A DNA stretch of 64,000 nt, from assembly GCF_001078595.1 (NCBI RefSeq), contig NZ_LFTY01000002.1:517378-581377 (forward strand), given 5' to 3'. The notes beneath the pieces are model-generated. The model ran no database searches. It had not been told where the DNA came from and was given only the letters and a program-made list of their open reading frames with translations. A program made the position numbers and the translations under genes. Shown here one piece after another: positions 1 to 7,960 of this stretch. Position 1 is the first letter of the stretch, and each line of letters opens with the position of its first letter. Source of the stretch: Candidatus Rhodobacter oscarellae (GTDB taxonomy: Bacteria > Pseudomonadota > Alphaproteobacteria > Rhodobacterales > Rhodobacteraceae).

Positions 1-1
1 G

Positions 2-475
2 TTCAACTACAGCCACCTGGGCTACTCAACCACCTGGGGTATGTTCTCGGGCTTCGACGGCGAGATCATGTTCGACCAGGCCAACCCCGCGGCCTCCTCG
101 GTCAGCGTGTCCTTCCCGGTGATGACCATGTTCACGGGCTGGGAGAAGCGCGACGCGCATCTCTTCTCGGCCGACTTCTTTGACGCCGCCGAGGATGAGA
201 TGGTCACCTTCGCCTCCACCGGCATCGAGGTCACCGGCGACAACACCGCCAAGATCACCGGCGATCTGACGCTGAACGGCGTGACCAAGCCGGTGGTGCT
301 GGACGCGGTGATGAACCAGTCCGGCGACCACCCGATGGCCAAGACGCCCTGGGCCGGGTTCGACGCGACCACCACATTGGTGCGCAGCGATTTCGGCGTC
401 GGCGCGTTCGCGCCCTTCGTCAGCGACGAGGTCCAGGTGATGATCTCGATCGAGGCCTCCAAAGCGGACGGCTAA
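2..475 (+). CDS. YceI family protein, 5' end missing
   Basis: The reading frame is open from the first bases of the window, so the start lies outside it. The visible N-terminal part reads FNYSHLGYSTTWGMFSGFDG, which matches the lipocalin-like YceI barrel, and the GVTKPVVLDAVMN stretch near the middle is also typical of that family. YceI proteins are usually periplasmic and bind isoprenoid-type lipids; any signal peptide here would be in the missing part. The exact ligand cannot be told from sequence. A strong hairpin with a short T-run follows 22 bases after the stop, so this looks like the last gene of its transcript. Confidence 0.85.
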   Translation, partial: FNYSHLGYSTTWGMFSGFDGEIMFDQANPAASSVSVSFPVMTMFTGWEKRDAHLFSADFFDAAEDEMVTFASTGIEVTGDNTAKITGDLTLNGVTKPVVLDAVMNQSGDHPMAKTPWAGFDATTTLVRSDFGVGAFAPFVSDEVQVMISIEASKADG

Positions 476-496
476 GCGGACATCCATTCGACAGCC

Positions 497-528
497 AGAG
501 GCCGCCCGTTGGTTCGGGCGGCCTCTTT
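497..528 (+). terminator. Rho-independent terminator after the YceI gene
   Basis: Arms GAGGCCGCCCG and CGGGCGGCCTC pair perfectly over 11 bp around the loop TTGGTT and are followed by TTT. It is placed right after the YceI stop codon. Confidence 0.8.
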
Positions 529-794
529 CGCTTCCGATTTGGTCTAAAAAGGACCCTCCGCAATGGCTGTTCTGAGCCCAACTTGTGCCTCAGATGCGGC
601 GCAGCGAGTGGCATATCAGATTTTCCCGCGGCCTGAGCTACAACCCAAGCGGGCAAATCGTGGGCTTTACAGATCACAGGTGATCGGTAAAGCTTCTGAG
701 CAAGCAGAGTGTCAGGATGCCCCGGTTTGGGGCGGTTTTGTGCGCGTGGATTTAACGATCAATAGAGCGGATGGGTTCAGGCTGTGGGGAATTT
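529..794. other. non-coding stretch, no supported gene
   Basis: A frame of about 100 codons can be drawn here (563-874), but it has no ribosome site, no recognisable family, and overlaps the better-supported small membrane gene that starts at 795. I see no RNA gene or repeat. Confidence 0.5.
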
Positions 795-1010
795 ATGCGG
801 GTGAACTTTCTCTATATCGGTCTTTTGTATCTTGCCTTGATGGTTGGTCTGGCCGTTGGTCTTGTTTGGGCTAGCGGACAGGAAGACCCAGAAATCCGAA
901 GATCGGCAGTCAACGTCTTCTTGGACATGCTAAAAGTTTCATTTGGAGCATTTTCAACTCTTTTGGGCGCAGTCGTGGTCATTTTGACAGGAGTAAAGAA
1001 TGATAAGTAA
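795..1010 (+). CDS. small two-segment membrane protein, unknown
   Basis: I do not recognise this 71-residue protein. Starting at the ATG at 795 (preceded by GGGGA about five bases upstream) it reads MRVNFLYIGLLYLALMVGL and so on: one hydrophobic segment at about residues 4-26, a charged stretch QEDPEIRR, then a second hydrophobic segment at about 50-66 and a KNDK tail. The ATG of the next gene lies inside its last codons (an 11-base overlap), so the two are probably translationally coupled. A longer start at 771 is possible but has no better ribosome site. The base composition is clearly lower in GC than the core genes, which suggests transfer. A holin-like or anchor role could be imagined from topology but is not supported by any motif. 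Confidence 0.5.
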   Translation: MRVNFLYIGLLYLALMVGLAVGLVWASGQEDPEIRRSAVNVFLDMLKVSFGAFSTLLGAVVVILTGVKNDK

Positions 1011-1644
1011 CCTAATTCAAAGAGCTTTCTTCGCGTGCGGCTTGATGCTTTCTGCGCCTTTAGCGCACGCAGAAGGCTCTTTTAGTCAAATCGCAACTCA
1101 GTGTGCTCTTGGCTACGATATTGAGATAAGCAGAAATGCTGAATCAGAGATTCAGAGGTTGTCGGGCAGAACCGATGTTGACCTAATCGAATTTCTGTTG
1201 GTTTTTCCGGAAACTGAAAGGTCAAAAGTGGCTCTTGCATGGCTAGAATGCCTAGCACCGAAATTTCCGGATACGCCGACTGGAGGCATTAACCCAACCG
1301 GCACGATTACGGGCAACAACACCAATTTTCCTGACCTGACGAACAAGACCCTGACTATAGAAACCTTTATCGACTCAAATGGCTCTAACAAGGAATTGCA
1401 CCCGTTCAGTGTAATCCGTTTTTGTAATGTCGATTTGAATTGGCCAAAGCAGTTTATGCCGGGGGGGAGGTGGCAATTTTCTCTAAGGACAGAGAATGAC
1501 TCTCAAATTGTCAAATCTTACCTTGGTACGAATATTCCACCTCGACAGACGCAGGTGGGTCCAGGAAATTACTACATGATTGTTGCATCAAAAAACCCAG
1601 GCGCAGGCATTGTTCAGATGACTGTCACTACGCGTTGCAGATAG
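1000..1644 (+). CDS. secreted hypothetical protein with signal peptide
   Basis: This 214-residue protein begins with a clear signal peptide (MISNLIQRAFFACGLMLSAPLAHA, described as basic start, hydrophobic core, AHA cleavage site), so it should be exported to the periplasm or beyond. The mature part has four cysteines (in QCALG, WLECL, RFCNV and the final TRCR), consistent with two disulfides. A Thr/Asn/Gly-rich linker lies at roughly residues 93-112, and the C-terminal half looks all-beta. The start overlaps the preceding membrane gene by 11 bases. I do not recognise the family. The codon use is AT-rich relative to the window. Confidence 0.55.
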   Translation: MISNLIQRAFFACGLMLSAPLAHAEGSFSQIATQCALGYDIEISRNAESEIQRLSGRTDVDLIEFLLVFPETERSKVALAWLECLAPKFPDTPTGGINPTGTITGNNTNFPDLTNKTLTIETFIDSNGSNKELHPFSVIRFCNVDLNWPKQFMPGGRWQFSLRTENDSQIVKSYLGTNIPPRQTQVGPGNYYMIVASKNPGAGIVQMTVTTRCR

Positions 1645-1746
1645 TTTAACGCTCTTTGCTGATGTGCAAACGATCTTGACCGACCGCCGCCCGATGACGG
1701 CGACCCGCACGCGGATTTGACAGTCAATAAGGGAGATTTCCTTTAG

Positions 1747-2109
1747 ATGCGAATATTATTTTCATTGCTGATTTTAGTGTTTGGAACTCATTCAGTATCA
1801 GCAGATAGCGCAAGGTCGTTTACCGGTTTCAGGACGAATACGCTATATGGTGTTTATACTTGCGTCGAAGCAGCTAAAGCCTCCTTCGGAATTATTGGAT
1901 TTCAAGCAATTGTCGATGATGACTACGTTTATGGATCCTCGAGAGACGGCTCGGTTTATGCTTCTGTTTGGTGCGTAGAGCTAGCCAACTCAAATCTTAC
2001 ACAAGCTATAATGACGGTTTCGATGTCCGATAGTAAAAGCGATCTAAATTTTGAATTCGCAGAGAATGTATTTGATGAACTAAACAACCAGATGCGCGGG
2101 CGTTGGTAG
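1747..2109 (+). CDS. secreted hypothetical protein
   Basis: This 120-residue protein starts with a signal peptide (hydrophobic core LFSLLILVFG, cleavage near SVSA). A GGGAG element lies about 12 bases upstream of the ATG. The mature domain has two cysteines (YTCVEA and VWCVEL) and a pattern of short strands, with no catalytic motif that I know. It shares the low GC of the two genes before it, so all three may have arrived together. Function unknown. Confidence 0.5.
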   Translation: MRILFSLLILVFGTHSVSADSARSFTGFRTNTLYGVYTCVEAAKASFGIIGFQAIVDDDYVYGSSRDGSVYASVWCVELANSNLTQAIMTVSMSDSKSDLNFEFAENVFDELNNQMRGRW

Positions 2110-2225
2110 GAACAGCTTTTCATATTTTCCTGATCTGTGAAGTCGCCAAACACAGTATGTTCCACAGGAACAACCACAGGCTGAAGGGCGGATCAAAAGC
2201 GGCCGATGGCCAAATGGCGCTAAAG

Positions 2226-2643
2226 TCCGCAGAGCGGCCATCTAAGCAAGCGTAGGGTGGGCAATGTGCCCACCACCCTCAATAGCCGCACCCAAACATC
2301 TTCCAGCAAACGTAAGCCGCGTGATCTCACGGATCCCCCCGCAAATCCCCAACAAATCCCAAACCCACCGCGCGCTGCGTTAATCCACCCATTTGCCCGA
2401 CCAGGTGCCATACGCAAGGCCGACACTTCGCCGACGCTTCGCCGACGCGGGTTTTCTCAACAAAGTAAGGCGTTAACCCACCGATGCGCGGCCCCACCCC
2501 CAAAACCACCGCGCGCAGGGTTAACCCCTCGGAAATGCCCGCCGCGCCGTTGGACCGGCCAGATGCTATGCCCCCCAAAAAAGGAACCTGAGGGTAGTCG
2601 TCATGGACGCTGTTCGGTCTTTGCGGGCCAGGGTCGAGCCCGA
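2226..2643 (+). repeat. 418-bp repeat, copy A
   Basis: This stretch matches 10083-10500 in the same orientation along its whole 418 bases, with scattered substitutions and equal total length. Landmarks shared by both copies are a hairpin GGTGGGCA-ATG-TGCCCACC (2256-2274 here), the run AAACCCACCGCGCGCTGCG, a doubled GCCGACGCTTCGCCGACG block, AAGGCGTTAACCCACCGATG, and the end TCTTTGCGGGCCAGGGTCGA. Its right end runs straight into IS110 and IS3 remnants. No convincing reading frame is conserved between the copies, so it is probably a non-coding mobile-element relic or a recombination substrate. Confidence 0.85.
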
Positions 2644-2649
2644 TCGAGG

Positions 2650-2693
2650 CGCCCAAGGCCGTCGGCCTGGATTTGGCCAAGAACATTTTCTGT
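2650..2693 (+). pseudogene. IS110-family transposase N-terminal scrap
   Basis: The bases here encode A-VGLDLAKNIF, nearly the same as the start VGLDLAKDVF of the intact IS110-family transposase at 4933. The similarity stops after about 14 codons. It is a leftover of an older insertion directly beside repeat copy A. Confidence 0.6.
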
Positions 2694-2747
2694 CTTGGCC
2701 CCCCAAAAACTGTGACCCCAGGATGGTCACAAGAGGCGGACGCGGAT

Positions 2748-2855
2748 CGGCACGAAAGAGGCATTCAGACGAAGACGTATGGAAGCTGTTCCGTGAGATC
2801 GAGTTGAAGCTGACAGCAGGCGATGATGTGGCATCGGCGTCCCTGCTATCGTTGT
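2748..2855 (+). pseudogene. IS3-family OrfA N-terminal scrap
   Basis: The frame reads KRHSDEDVWKLFREIELKLTAG then DDVASAS, which is the helix-turn-helix start of IS3-type OrfA proteins (compare the usual form SDEQIxxxLREIExKLxxGxDVASACR). The rest of the transposase, including the OrfB integrase core, is absent. It follows an IS110 scrap, so at least two element types have decayed at this point. Confidence 0.6.
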
Positions 2856-2914
2856 CGAGCGCGAAGCGCGCTGACGCGACGAACCCGCAACGGTCGATGG
2901 GGCTGTGTCACATT

Positions 2915-4084
2915 TCAGTAAACCAGCGTCGTACCACTGGCAGAACCAAAAAGCGGGCGGCAGGTGGTGAAGTGTGGGTCCTGCTCAATACGGGCATCCC
3001 CGCCGGTCTCCATGTGGGCGCTGAGCGAGCGCACGTCCTGGCCAATAATCAAGTCGCCTCCAGCGATGAGGTCGACGCCTTCAACCCTCGCATCTTGCCC
3101 AAATTTGATCTGGCCGGTGGCGTAAAGGCCGAGGGCCTTGCCGTTGTTACAGTCATTTCTGTTGCGAAAGGCGCCGTCTTGACCAAAGCTGATATTGCCG
3201 CGGGTCGCGATGATAACGTCGGCGACGCGATAGTCCTGCCCGAATTTGACGTTGCCGTTGACGATATAGAGTGTGTTGGACTTTAGGTTTTTCGGCAATT
3301 TTTTCACAGTCTTAACAATGTAGCCAGGGAACCCAACGGCCTCCCATGTGTTGATGGTGGATGATATGTTTCGCGCCCGGTCGGCGTTCATGTCGCTCGA
3401 GAACAATGAGTCATTACTGATTCTCGGGTCCTGGCCGGTGGTGATGTTGGGCGGATCCGCCAGCGTGCCGATGCGGCCATCAGGATGGACAACCGGGTCC
3501 TGGCCCATGGAAATACCATTGCGGCCGTAGACGCAAACGCCGGGGCCGATGCGAACATCCTGCCCCATACGGATCTTGCCCTGGGCCTTGATGCCGACGC
3601 AGTCAGAAGAAGAGTAGGCGATGGCACGTGTCTCGATCTCCCAGTAGTTGAAACCCACAAAGCGGAGCAGGAAGGTCGCGACCTGGTTGCCGCGTGATTG
3701 GTCGCGGCGCAGCCGGACTGCTACCGCGTTAGATTGTGTGGCGCCCGGCGCAAACGTACGGTGCGAATTGTCCCAAGCACCAACGCTGATGTCGGTGGCG
3801 GAGGCTATGTTGCCATAGGCGGCCGCCGGCATATTGGCTTCGACGAAGCTCAGCGCCGCGGTCTCCGCAGCGGCGGCCGCTGGCAACTCCTGCGCCCCGG
3901 CATGGGCACCGGCGTCGGCAGCAGCCTGCATAATGGTGCGCATGCGATAGGCGTTGCCAACGTCAACCGCAAGGCCACCTACGGCCAAGAAAAGGACCAA
4001 ATAAATGACGTTCTGGACGGAAACCGCGCCGTCGTCGTTGCTCAAGAACCGTCGCGGTGTATGGCGGAATGCAGAGAGGTTCAT
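2915..4084 (-). CDS. TadG-like protein with GQD-repeat C-terminal domain
   Basis: The protein of 389 residues starts at the ATG at 4084, which has AAGGAGG five bases upstream and overlaps the previous stop by one base (TGATG); the GTG three bases earlier sits too close to that site. Residues about 18-45 form a Flp-pilus TadE/TadG-type N-terminal membrane anchor (DGAVSVQNVIYLVLFLAVGG), followed by the usual VGNAYRMRTIMQAAADAGAHAG helix. From about residue 165 to 370 there are eight turns centred on a G-Q-D triplet (about 174, 194, 217, 282, 301, 329 and 348, with EQD at 367). Each is preceded by short beta-like segments such as KIRM, VKF, ISF and LII, suggesting a beta-solenoid outside the membrane. 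Ordinary TadG proteins end in a von Willebrand or unrelated domain. It is the second gene of a two-gene operon. A role in a surface pilus or envelope scaffold is inferred. Confidence 0.75.
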   Translation of the reverse strand: MNLSAFRHTPRRFLSNDDGAVSVQNVIYLVLFLAVGGLAVDVGNAYRMRTIMQAAADAGAHAGAQELPAAAAAETAALSFVEANMPAAAYGNIASATDISVGAWDNSHRTFAPGATQSNAVAVRLRRDQSRGNQVATFLLRFVGFNYWEIETRAIAYSSSDCVGIKAQGKIRMGQDVRIGPGVCVYGRNGISMGQDPVVHPDGRIGTLADPPNITTGQDPRISNDSLFSSDMNADRARNISSTINTWEAVGFPGYIVKTVKKLPKNLKSNTLYIVNGNVKFGQDYRVADVIIATRGNISFGQDGAFRNRNDCNNGKALGLYATGQIKFGQDARVEGVDLIAGGDLIIGQDVRSLSAHMETGGDARIEQDPHFTTCRPLFGSASGTTLVY

Positions 4085-4506
4085 CACACACCCTCCTTGC
4101 GCATCACGTATCGGGCCTGCAGCGTCGGCGCGCGGAATATGTCAAAAGGAGATCCATTGATACCTACATTGTCGCCGGTGACGAAGACGACCACGCGGTC
4201 CGAAGCCGAACTGTCGACGTTGACGATGAAGCTTCCGGCGCCCTGCAGCAAGGATATGGCATCGGCGCTCGCCTCAGATGCGGTGCTCTTTCCGGTAACG
4301 ATTGCGCGCGCAGCATCACGTGCCGCATCGTACATGCGCGCGTGTGCTGACATTGTCAGGGACACGTCGACGAAGAAAAGAATAAGCGCAAGAAAGAACG
4401 GGAGCCAAAGTACATACTCGATCGTAATGCCGCCAGCTTCGCCTTCGCTGAAGTAATTTCGTTTTGTGCGGAGCAATGCTTTGATCCTCTCTTTAATCCT
4501 CACCAT
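4084..4506 (-). CDS. TadE-like pilus assembly protein
   Basis: This 140-residue protein has the TadE arrangement: a basic start, then GEAGGITIEYVLWLPFFLAL (residues about 22-41) with the conserved Glu in the IEY context and one membrane segment, then SAHARMYDAARDAARAIVTG and a small periplasmic domain. The ATG at 4506 was preferred over the one at 4536 because the membrane segment then sits at the usual distance from the start. It overlaps the downstream TadG-like gene by one base, so the pair is co-translated. No Flp pilin, prepilin peptidase or secretion ATPase gene is nearby, so the pair may serve a system encoded elsewhere or stand alone. Confidence 0.75.
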   Translation of the reverse strand: MVRIKERIKALLRTKRNYFSEGEAGGITIEYVLWLPFFLALILFFVDVSLTMSAHARMYDAARDAARAIVTGKSTASEASADAISLLQGAGSFIVNVDSSASDRVVVFVTGDNVGINGSPFDIFRAPTLQARYVMRKEGV

Positions 4507-4855
4507 CGGTGCACGAGATAAAAAGAAACCATTCACAAACGTCTATAATTTGAACAATAGGGTTCGAATGAGGCCTGAGTATGGCAGAAATCGTTCGAAA
4601 CCCGGACGGGAATTGCGGAGATCTTTGTCGTGGTTCGGTCATTCGGTGCCTCGCAGCACAAGGTGTCGGCCTGAACGACTGTTTTTCAGGTTTGCGCTTG
4701 TTCATTTCGCCGCGGCGGAGAATGCAAGATGTCCACCCTTCGCGATAATTTCCGCGCAGGCCGCCTACGGTGCGTCTAGGCTCGGTTCAGTCATCTGATT
4801 AATTTGATCAGGATTTCTGGCATCGAATGGCCGCTTCGAGCCCATACCGGATGAG
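4507..4855. other. intergenic region upstream of the tadE-like operon
   Basis: It must contain the leftward promoter of the tadE/tadG-like genes and ends at the left inverted repeat of the IS110-family element. I saw no clear operator or gene. Confidence 0.4.
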
Positions 4856-4870
4856 GTGGATGGCTCCTGC
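4856..4870 (+). repeat. left subterminal inverted repeat of the IS110-family element
   Basis: GTGGATGGCTCCTGC is exactly complementary to 6206-6220. It lies 63 bases before the transposase start. Confidence 0.8.
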
Positions 4871-4932
4871 TCCACCGGCATCGAACGTGCCAAAGTGCAG
4901 TTGTCATCGACTGCTAGGAAAGGAGCCACCCA

Positions 4933-6021
4933 ATGACAGTAAAGACCGTGGGCCTGGATTTGGCCAAGGACGTTTTTCAGGTACACTGCGTTTCAGCGAC
5001 TGGTCGCAAGATCATCAACAAAAAGATCAAGCGCGCTAAGCTACTGGCGTTCTTCGAAACGTTGCCGAGATGTGTTGTCGGCATGGAAGCATGCGGTTCG
5101 GCTCATCACTGGGGTCGCGAGTTGCACAAGCTTGGTCATGATGTTCGCCTGATGCCTGCAGCATACGTCAAACCATATGTGAAGCGTGGCAAGACCGACG
5201 CGGCCGATGCAGAAGCGATCTGCGAAGCTGTGCGCCGCCCAACCATGCGTTTCGTTGAGATCAAATCGGAAGACCAGCAGGCGGTTCTTGCCATACACCG
5301 TGCCAGGGATCTGGTTGTTCGTCAGCGTACTCAGGTTGTGAACATGATCCGCAGCATCCTGCGTGAGTTTGGGCACATCCTGCCAACGGGCATTGAGGCT
5401 GTGTCCACGTTCGCCAGAGAGCATGGCACCGAAGAGCAGTTGGAAATGCCCGAGATCGCGGACGGTATTCTCGGCGTGATGTGCCATCAGCTGAACGGCC
5501 TCAATGCTCGGATCGACGGGCTGACCAAACTGCTCGAACAGCACGCATGGCTGGATGCCGATGCGCGACGACTGATGCGTATGCCAGGGATCGGGCCAAT
5601 AACAGCTTCGGCCATCGTCGCCACCATTGGCGATGCAAAACAGTTTGAGACCGGACGCGATTTGGCAGCTTGGCTGGGTCTGACGCCGCTGAACAAATCC
5701 AGTGGCGGCCGAGAGCGGCTTGGACGGATCACCAAGAAAGGTAATCGCTATATCCGAAAGCTGCTGATTGTTGGGATGACATCACGGGCGCTCATGGCGA
5801 GGAACAAGCCTGAGAAGGCAGACATCTGGACAGCGAAATTACTTGACCAGAAGCCCTTCAGGCTCGCCACCGTCGCAATGGCCAACAAATCCGCCCGGGT
5901 TCGGCATTTCTCTCGAACCAATGGCGGTCAATGCCTCACTCTGGGCAATCCTGACCAAGGGAGAGGAATACCGGCAGCCGATCGCCTGATCCTGCCAAGA
6001 AATGCAAGACGTTTGATGTGA
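4933..6021 (+). CDS. IS110-family transposase, C-terminus out of frame
   Basis: The 362-residue product has the DEDD (RuvC-like) N-terminal domain: VGLDLAKDVFQVH (Asp8), VGMEACGSAHHWGREL (Glu), and KTDAADAEAICEA (two Asp). The C-terminal transposase_20 domain holds LMRMPGIGPITASAIVATIGD and the serine-containing LNKSSGGRERLGRITKKGN. A good AAAGGAG site precedes the ATG. After MANKSAR the protein leaves the family pattern. In the next frame the expected tail LWAILTKGEEYRQPIA is encoded up to a stop at 5989, so a small indel or short insertion (roughly 40 bases) has replaced the native end. The core motifs are intact, so activity cannot be excluded. Confidence 0.85.
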   Translation: MTVKTVGLDLAKDVFQVHCVSATGRKIINKKIKRAKLLAFFETLPRCVVGMEACGSAHHWGRELHKLGHDVRLMPAAYVKPYVKRGKTDAADAEAICEAVRRPTMRFVEIKSEDQQAVLAIHRARDLVVRQRTQVVNMIRSILREFGHILPTGIEAVSTFAREHGTEEQLEMPEIADGILGVMCHQLNGLNARIDGLTKLLEQHAWLDADARRLMRMPGIGPITASAIVATIGDAKQFETGRDLAAWLGLTPLNKSSGGRERLGRITKKGNRYIRKLLIVGMTSRALMARNKPEKADIWTAKLLDQKPFRLATVAMANKSARVRHFSRTNGGQCLTLGNPDQGRGIPAADRLILPRNARRLM

Positions 6022-6205
6022 TGATGCGAAACGAAGTCAACCAAGAGTAAGGACACTCCGATGAATGTCGCGGCCCTCAAAGGTCGTATTCCCGATAGGA
6101 GCCTTGCTCGCGGAACTCATCAGGGCCAGTGGCACCCGCCACGCAAACAGGCCGGACACACGACTGTACTGACAGACTATCGCAATCGCAAAAATCGCTT
6201 GCAAT

Positions 6206-6220
6206 GCAGGAGCCATCCAC
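6206..6220 (-). repeat. right subterminal inverted repeat of the IS110-family element
   Basis: GCAGGAGCCATCCAC is exactly complementary to 4856-4870, about 185 bases beyond the transposase stop. Confidence 0.8.
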
Positions 6221-6880
6221 ACAGGACTCTCAGCTCCGCTACCGGATGCTGCGGTCGCAGCCCGCTTAGCGGCCCTTCGCTGCTCCTGCGAAGATCGAAG
6301 ATGGTCGAACTCACAATGTGCGGACTTTCCCGACCTTGGATTCTCTACCTACGCTAATGCGGCATCCATTCGCGGGTGCAGCGGGCTAGTTTCTGCAGTG
6401 CATCACGATTTCCGATTGCAGACATTCATCCGGAATTAAACTGGGTAAATCCAAATCGCACTTTCGCTGCGCCTAGGATCGACAGGCAAGTCGCGGCATC
6501 TCCGGTCATTGAGCCAACCCGGCATAATTGCTGATTTCCGCGTCTCGCGAGAAGACCCAAATGGAAGATCGACATCGTGATGTCGTCCTGCCAAACTTCA
6601 TTGGCCTTTGTTTTCGACGGCTCCGCGAGGAAAGCGGTTCTCTGTATGCGGCTGTGTATCATGAGGCGGTTTGCGACAACTTAACTGTGAATGGTCTGCC
6701 GTTTTGTTGGACGGCCGACCTTGTTCATGACGCTGTTGGCCTATTGGCGATCACCGAGGCCCAGGATTTTTCTTACCTTGGCCTTCCAAGAACGCACACG
6801 CCCGGCAGATCGGGATGTTCCACAATGCAGCCATATTCCTGGCTTACACAACCACCGTGACAGAGTGTAACGATACGACA
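6221..6880. other. non-coding stretch between the IS element and the acyltransferase
   Basis: About 660 bases with only short, atypical frames on both strands and no recognisable product. The sequence is mixed and looks like decayed accessory DNA. The upstream signal for the acyltransferase should be within the last 100 bases, but I could not identify it. Confidence 0.4.
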
Positions 6881-7960
6881 ATGCGCGAACCCGCTATGGT
6901 CCTGCAATTCGAGGGGTTGCGGGGTGTCGCGGCTGTTGCGGTCTTCTTCTACCACTTTCATCACGTCCCGGCGCTGGCCCCGCTCACCGAACGCTTGCCG
7001 GGGTTTTTCGGCACTGGCTGGGTCTTTGTGGACCTTTTCTTCATTCTCAGCGGCTGGGTCGTGGGGCATGTCTATCACAACCGGCTAGCCACGCGGCCCG
7101 ATGCCGCATATGAGTTTTTCGTGGCCCGCGCAGCGCGACTCTATCCGCTGCTATTGACGAGTCTGCTGGCATGGTATGTGGTTATGCCCTTGCTGGGTGT
7201 CGCGGTGGATTGGACGGGACTGGGCGATTGTCTGCCGCAGCTATTGACGCTCAGTTTCACCTGGGGACCGCTGGCGTGCACCGTTCCGGTCGCGCCGGCC
7301 TGGTCGATCAGCGCCGAGGCGGCAGTCTATCTGGCCTTTCCGCTGCTGCTTTGGTCCGGGGTGACCCGAACTGCGGCGCGCGCCGCCACCCTGATCGCCC
7401 TGGGCGTCTTGGGATATGCGAGTTTGGCGGCCTTCGGCCCCGGCATTCATACCATCGACGGCATGGCACCGATACGCGCTGCATTTGGGTTTGCGATGGG
7501 GCTGGGCCTTTGGCGGCTCGGCGATATGGGGAATTTGCCGCAAGGCCGTTTTGCGGCGGGTATGCAGATAGGTTCGTTTTTCGGCATTGCGGCGCTGGTG
7601 GCGTTGGGCGGCGCACCCTTCGGCATCATTCTTCTATTCGCACTGCTTGTCTGGGCCATGGTCTGTGGCTCAGGGCCGGTCGTGAAGCTTTGCCGGACCC
7701 ATCTTCTGGTCATGCTGGGTCGGCTCAGCTTCGGCATCTATCTGTGGCACTGGTTCGCGATCGTCTTGATGCAGCAGGCATCGCCCGCGCTTGGCCCAAC
7801 CACTATTGCTGCCACGTCCGTAGCCCTGGTAGTGGTCTGGGCGCATGTGTCTTATACCTTGATCGAAGCGCCCGGGCGCCGGGCGATCCGCTTCGCGCTG
7901 GGGCGGCGTCCGGGTCTTTCGGCCAAAACGACAAGGGTGCCCCATGAAAATAGTCTATGA
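6881..7960 (+). CDS. acyltransferase family 3 (OafA/YrhL type) membrane protein
   Basis: Starting from the ATG at 6881 the protein has 359 residues. It opens with LQFEGLRGVAAVAVFFYHF, the hallmark of acyltransferase-3 enzymes (R/E-G-L-R-G then the conserved His), and continues with GTGWVFVDLFFILSGWVVG and FFVARAARLYPL, both diagnostic. About ten membrane segments follow, including the late LGRLSFGIYLWHWF motif. These inner-membrane enzymes move acetyl or other acyl groups onto sugars of surface glycans. An upstream in-frame ATG at 6815 exists, but the family homology begins only after 6896. It overlaps the DCC-family gene by 17 bases, so the two are coupled. Confidence 0.85.
   Translation: MREPAMVLQFEGLRGVAAVAVFFYHFHHVPALAPLTERLPGFFGTGWVFVDLFFILSGWVVGHVYHNRLATRPDAAYEFFVARAARLYPLLLTSLLAWYVVMPLLGVAVDWTGLGDCLPQLLTLSFTWGPLACTVPVAPAWSISAEAAVYLAFPLLLWSGVTRTAARAATLIALGVLGYASLAAFGPGIHTIDGMAPIRAAFGFAMGLGLWRLGDMGNLPQGRFAAGMQIGSFFGIAALVALGGAPFGIILLFALLVWAMVCGSGPVVKLCRTHLLVMLGRLSFGIYLWHWFAIVLMQQASPALGPTTIAATSVALVVVWAHVSYTLIEAPGRRAIRFALGRRPGLSAKTTRVPHENSL

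Larger units (their letters stand above)
4856..6220 (+). mobile_element. IS110-family (IS1111-type) insertion sequence
   Basis: A transposase gene (4933-6021) is bracketed by a perfect 15-bp inverted repeat: GTGGATGGCTCCTGC at 4856-4870 and its complement at 6206-6220. Subterminal inverted repeats of this size are known for the IS1111 branch of IS110, whose true ends lie a few bases further out and give no or short target duplications. The outer ends are therefore not fixed here. Confidence 0.75.

Noticed and set aside
563-874. 103-codon frame on the plus strand
   Set aside because: No ribosome site or family, atypical composition, and it overlaps the better membrane-protein start at 795.
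3698-4456. 252-codon plus-strand frame opposite the tad-like genes
   Set aside because: It is antisense to two overlapping genes with clear TadE/TadG features; its own translation has no domain.
6061-6357. 98-codon frame after the IS110 transposase
   Set aside because: It crosses the right inverted repeat of the element and shows no family features.
7171-7947. 258-codon frame within the acyltransferase gene
   Set aside because: Shadow frame of a clear acyltransferase-3; high-GC codon bias produces it.
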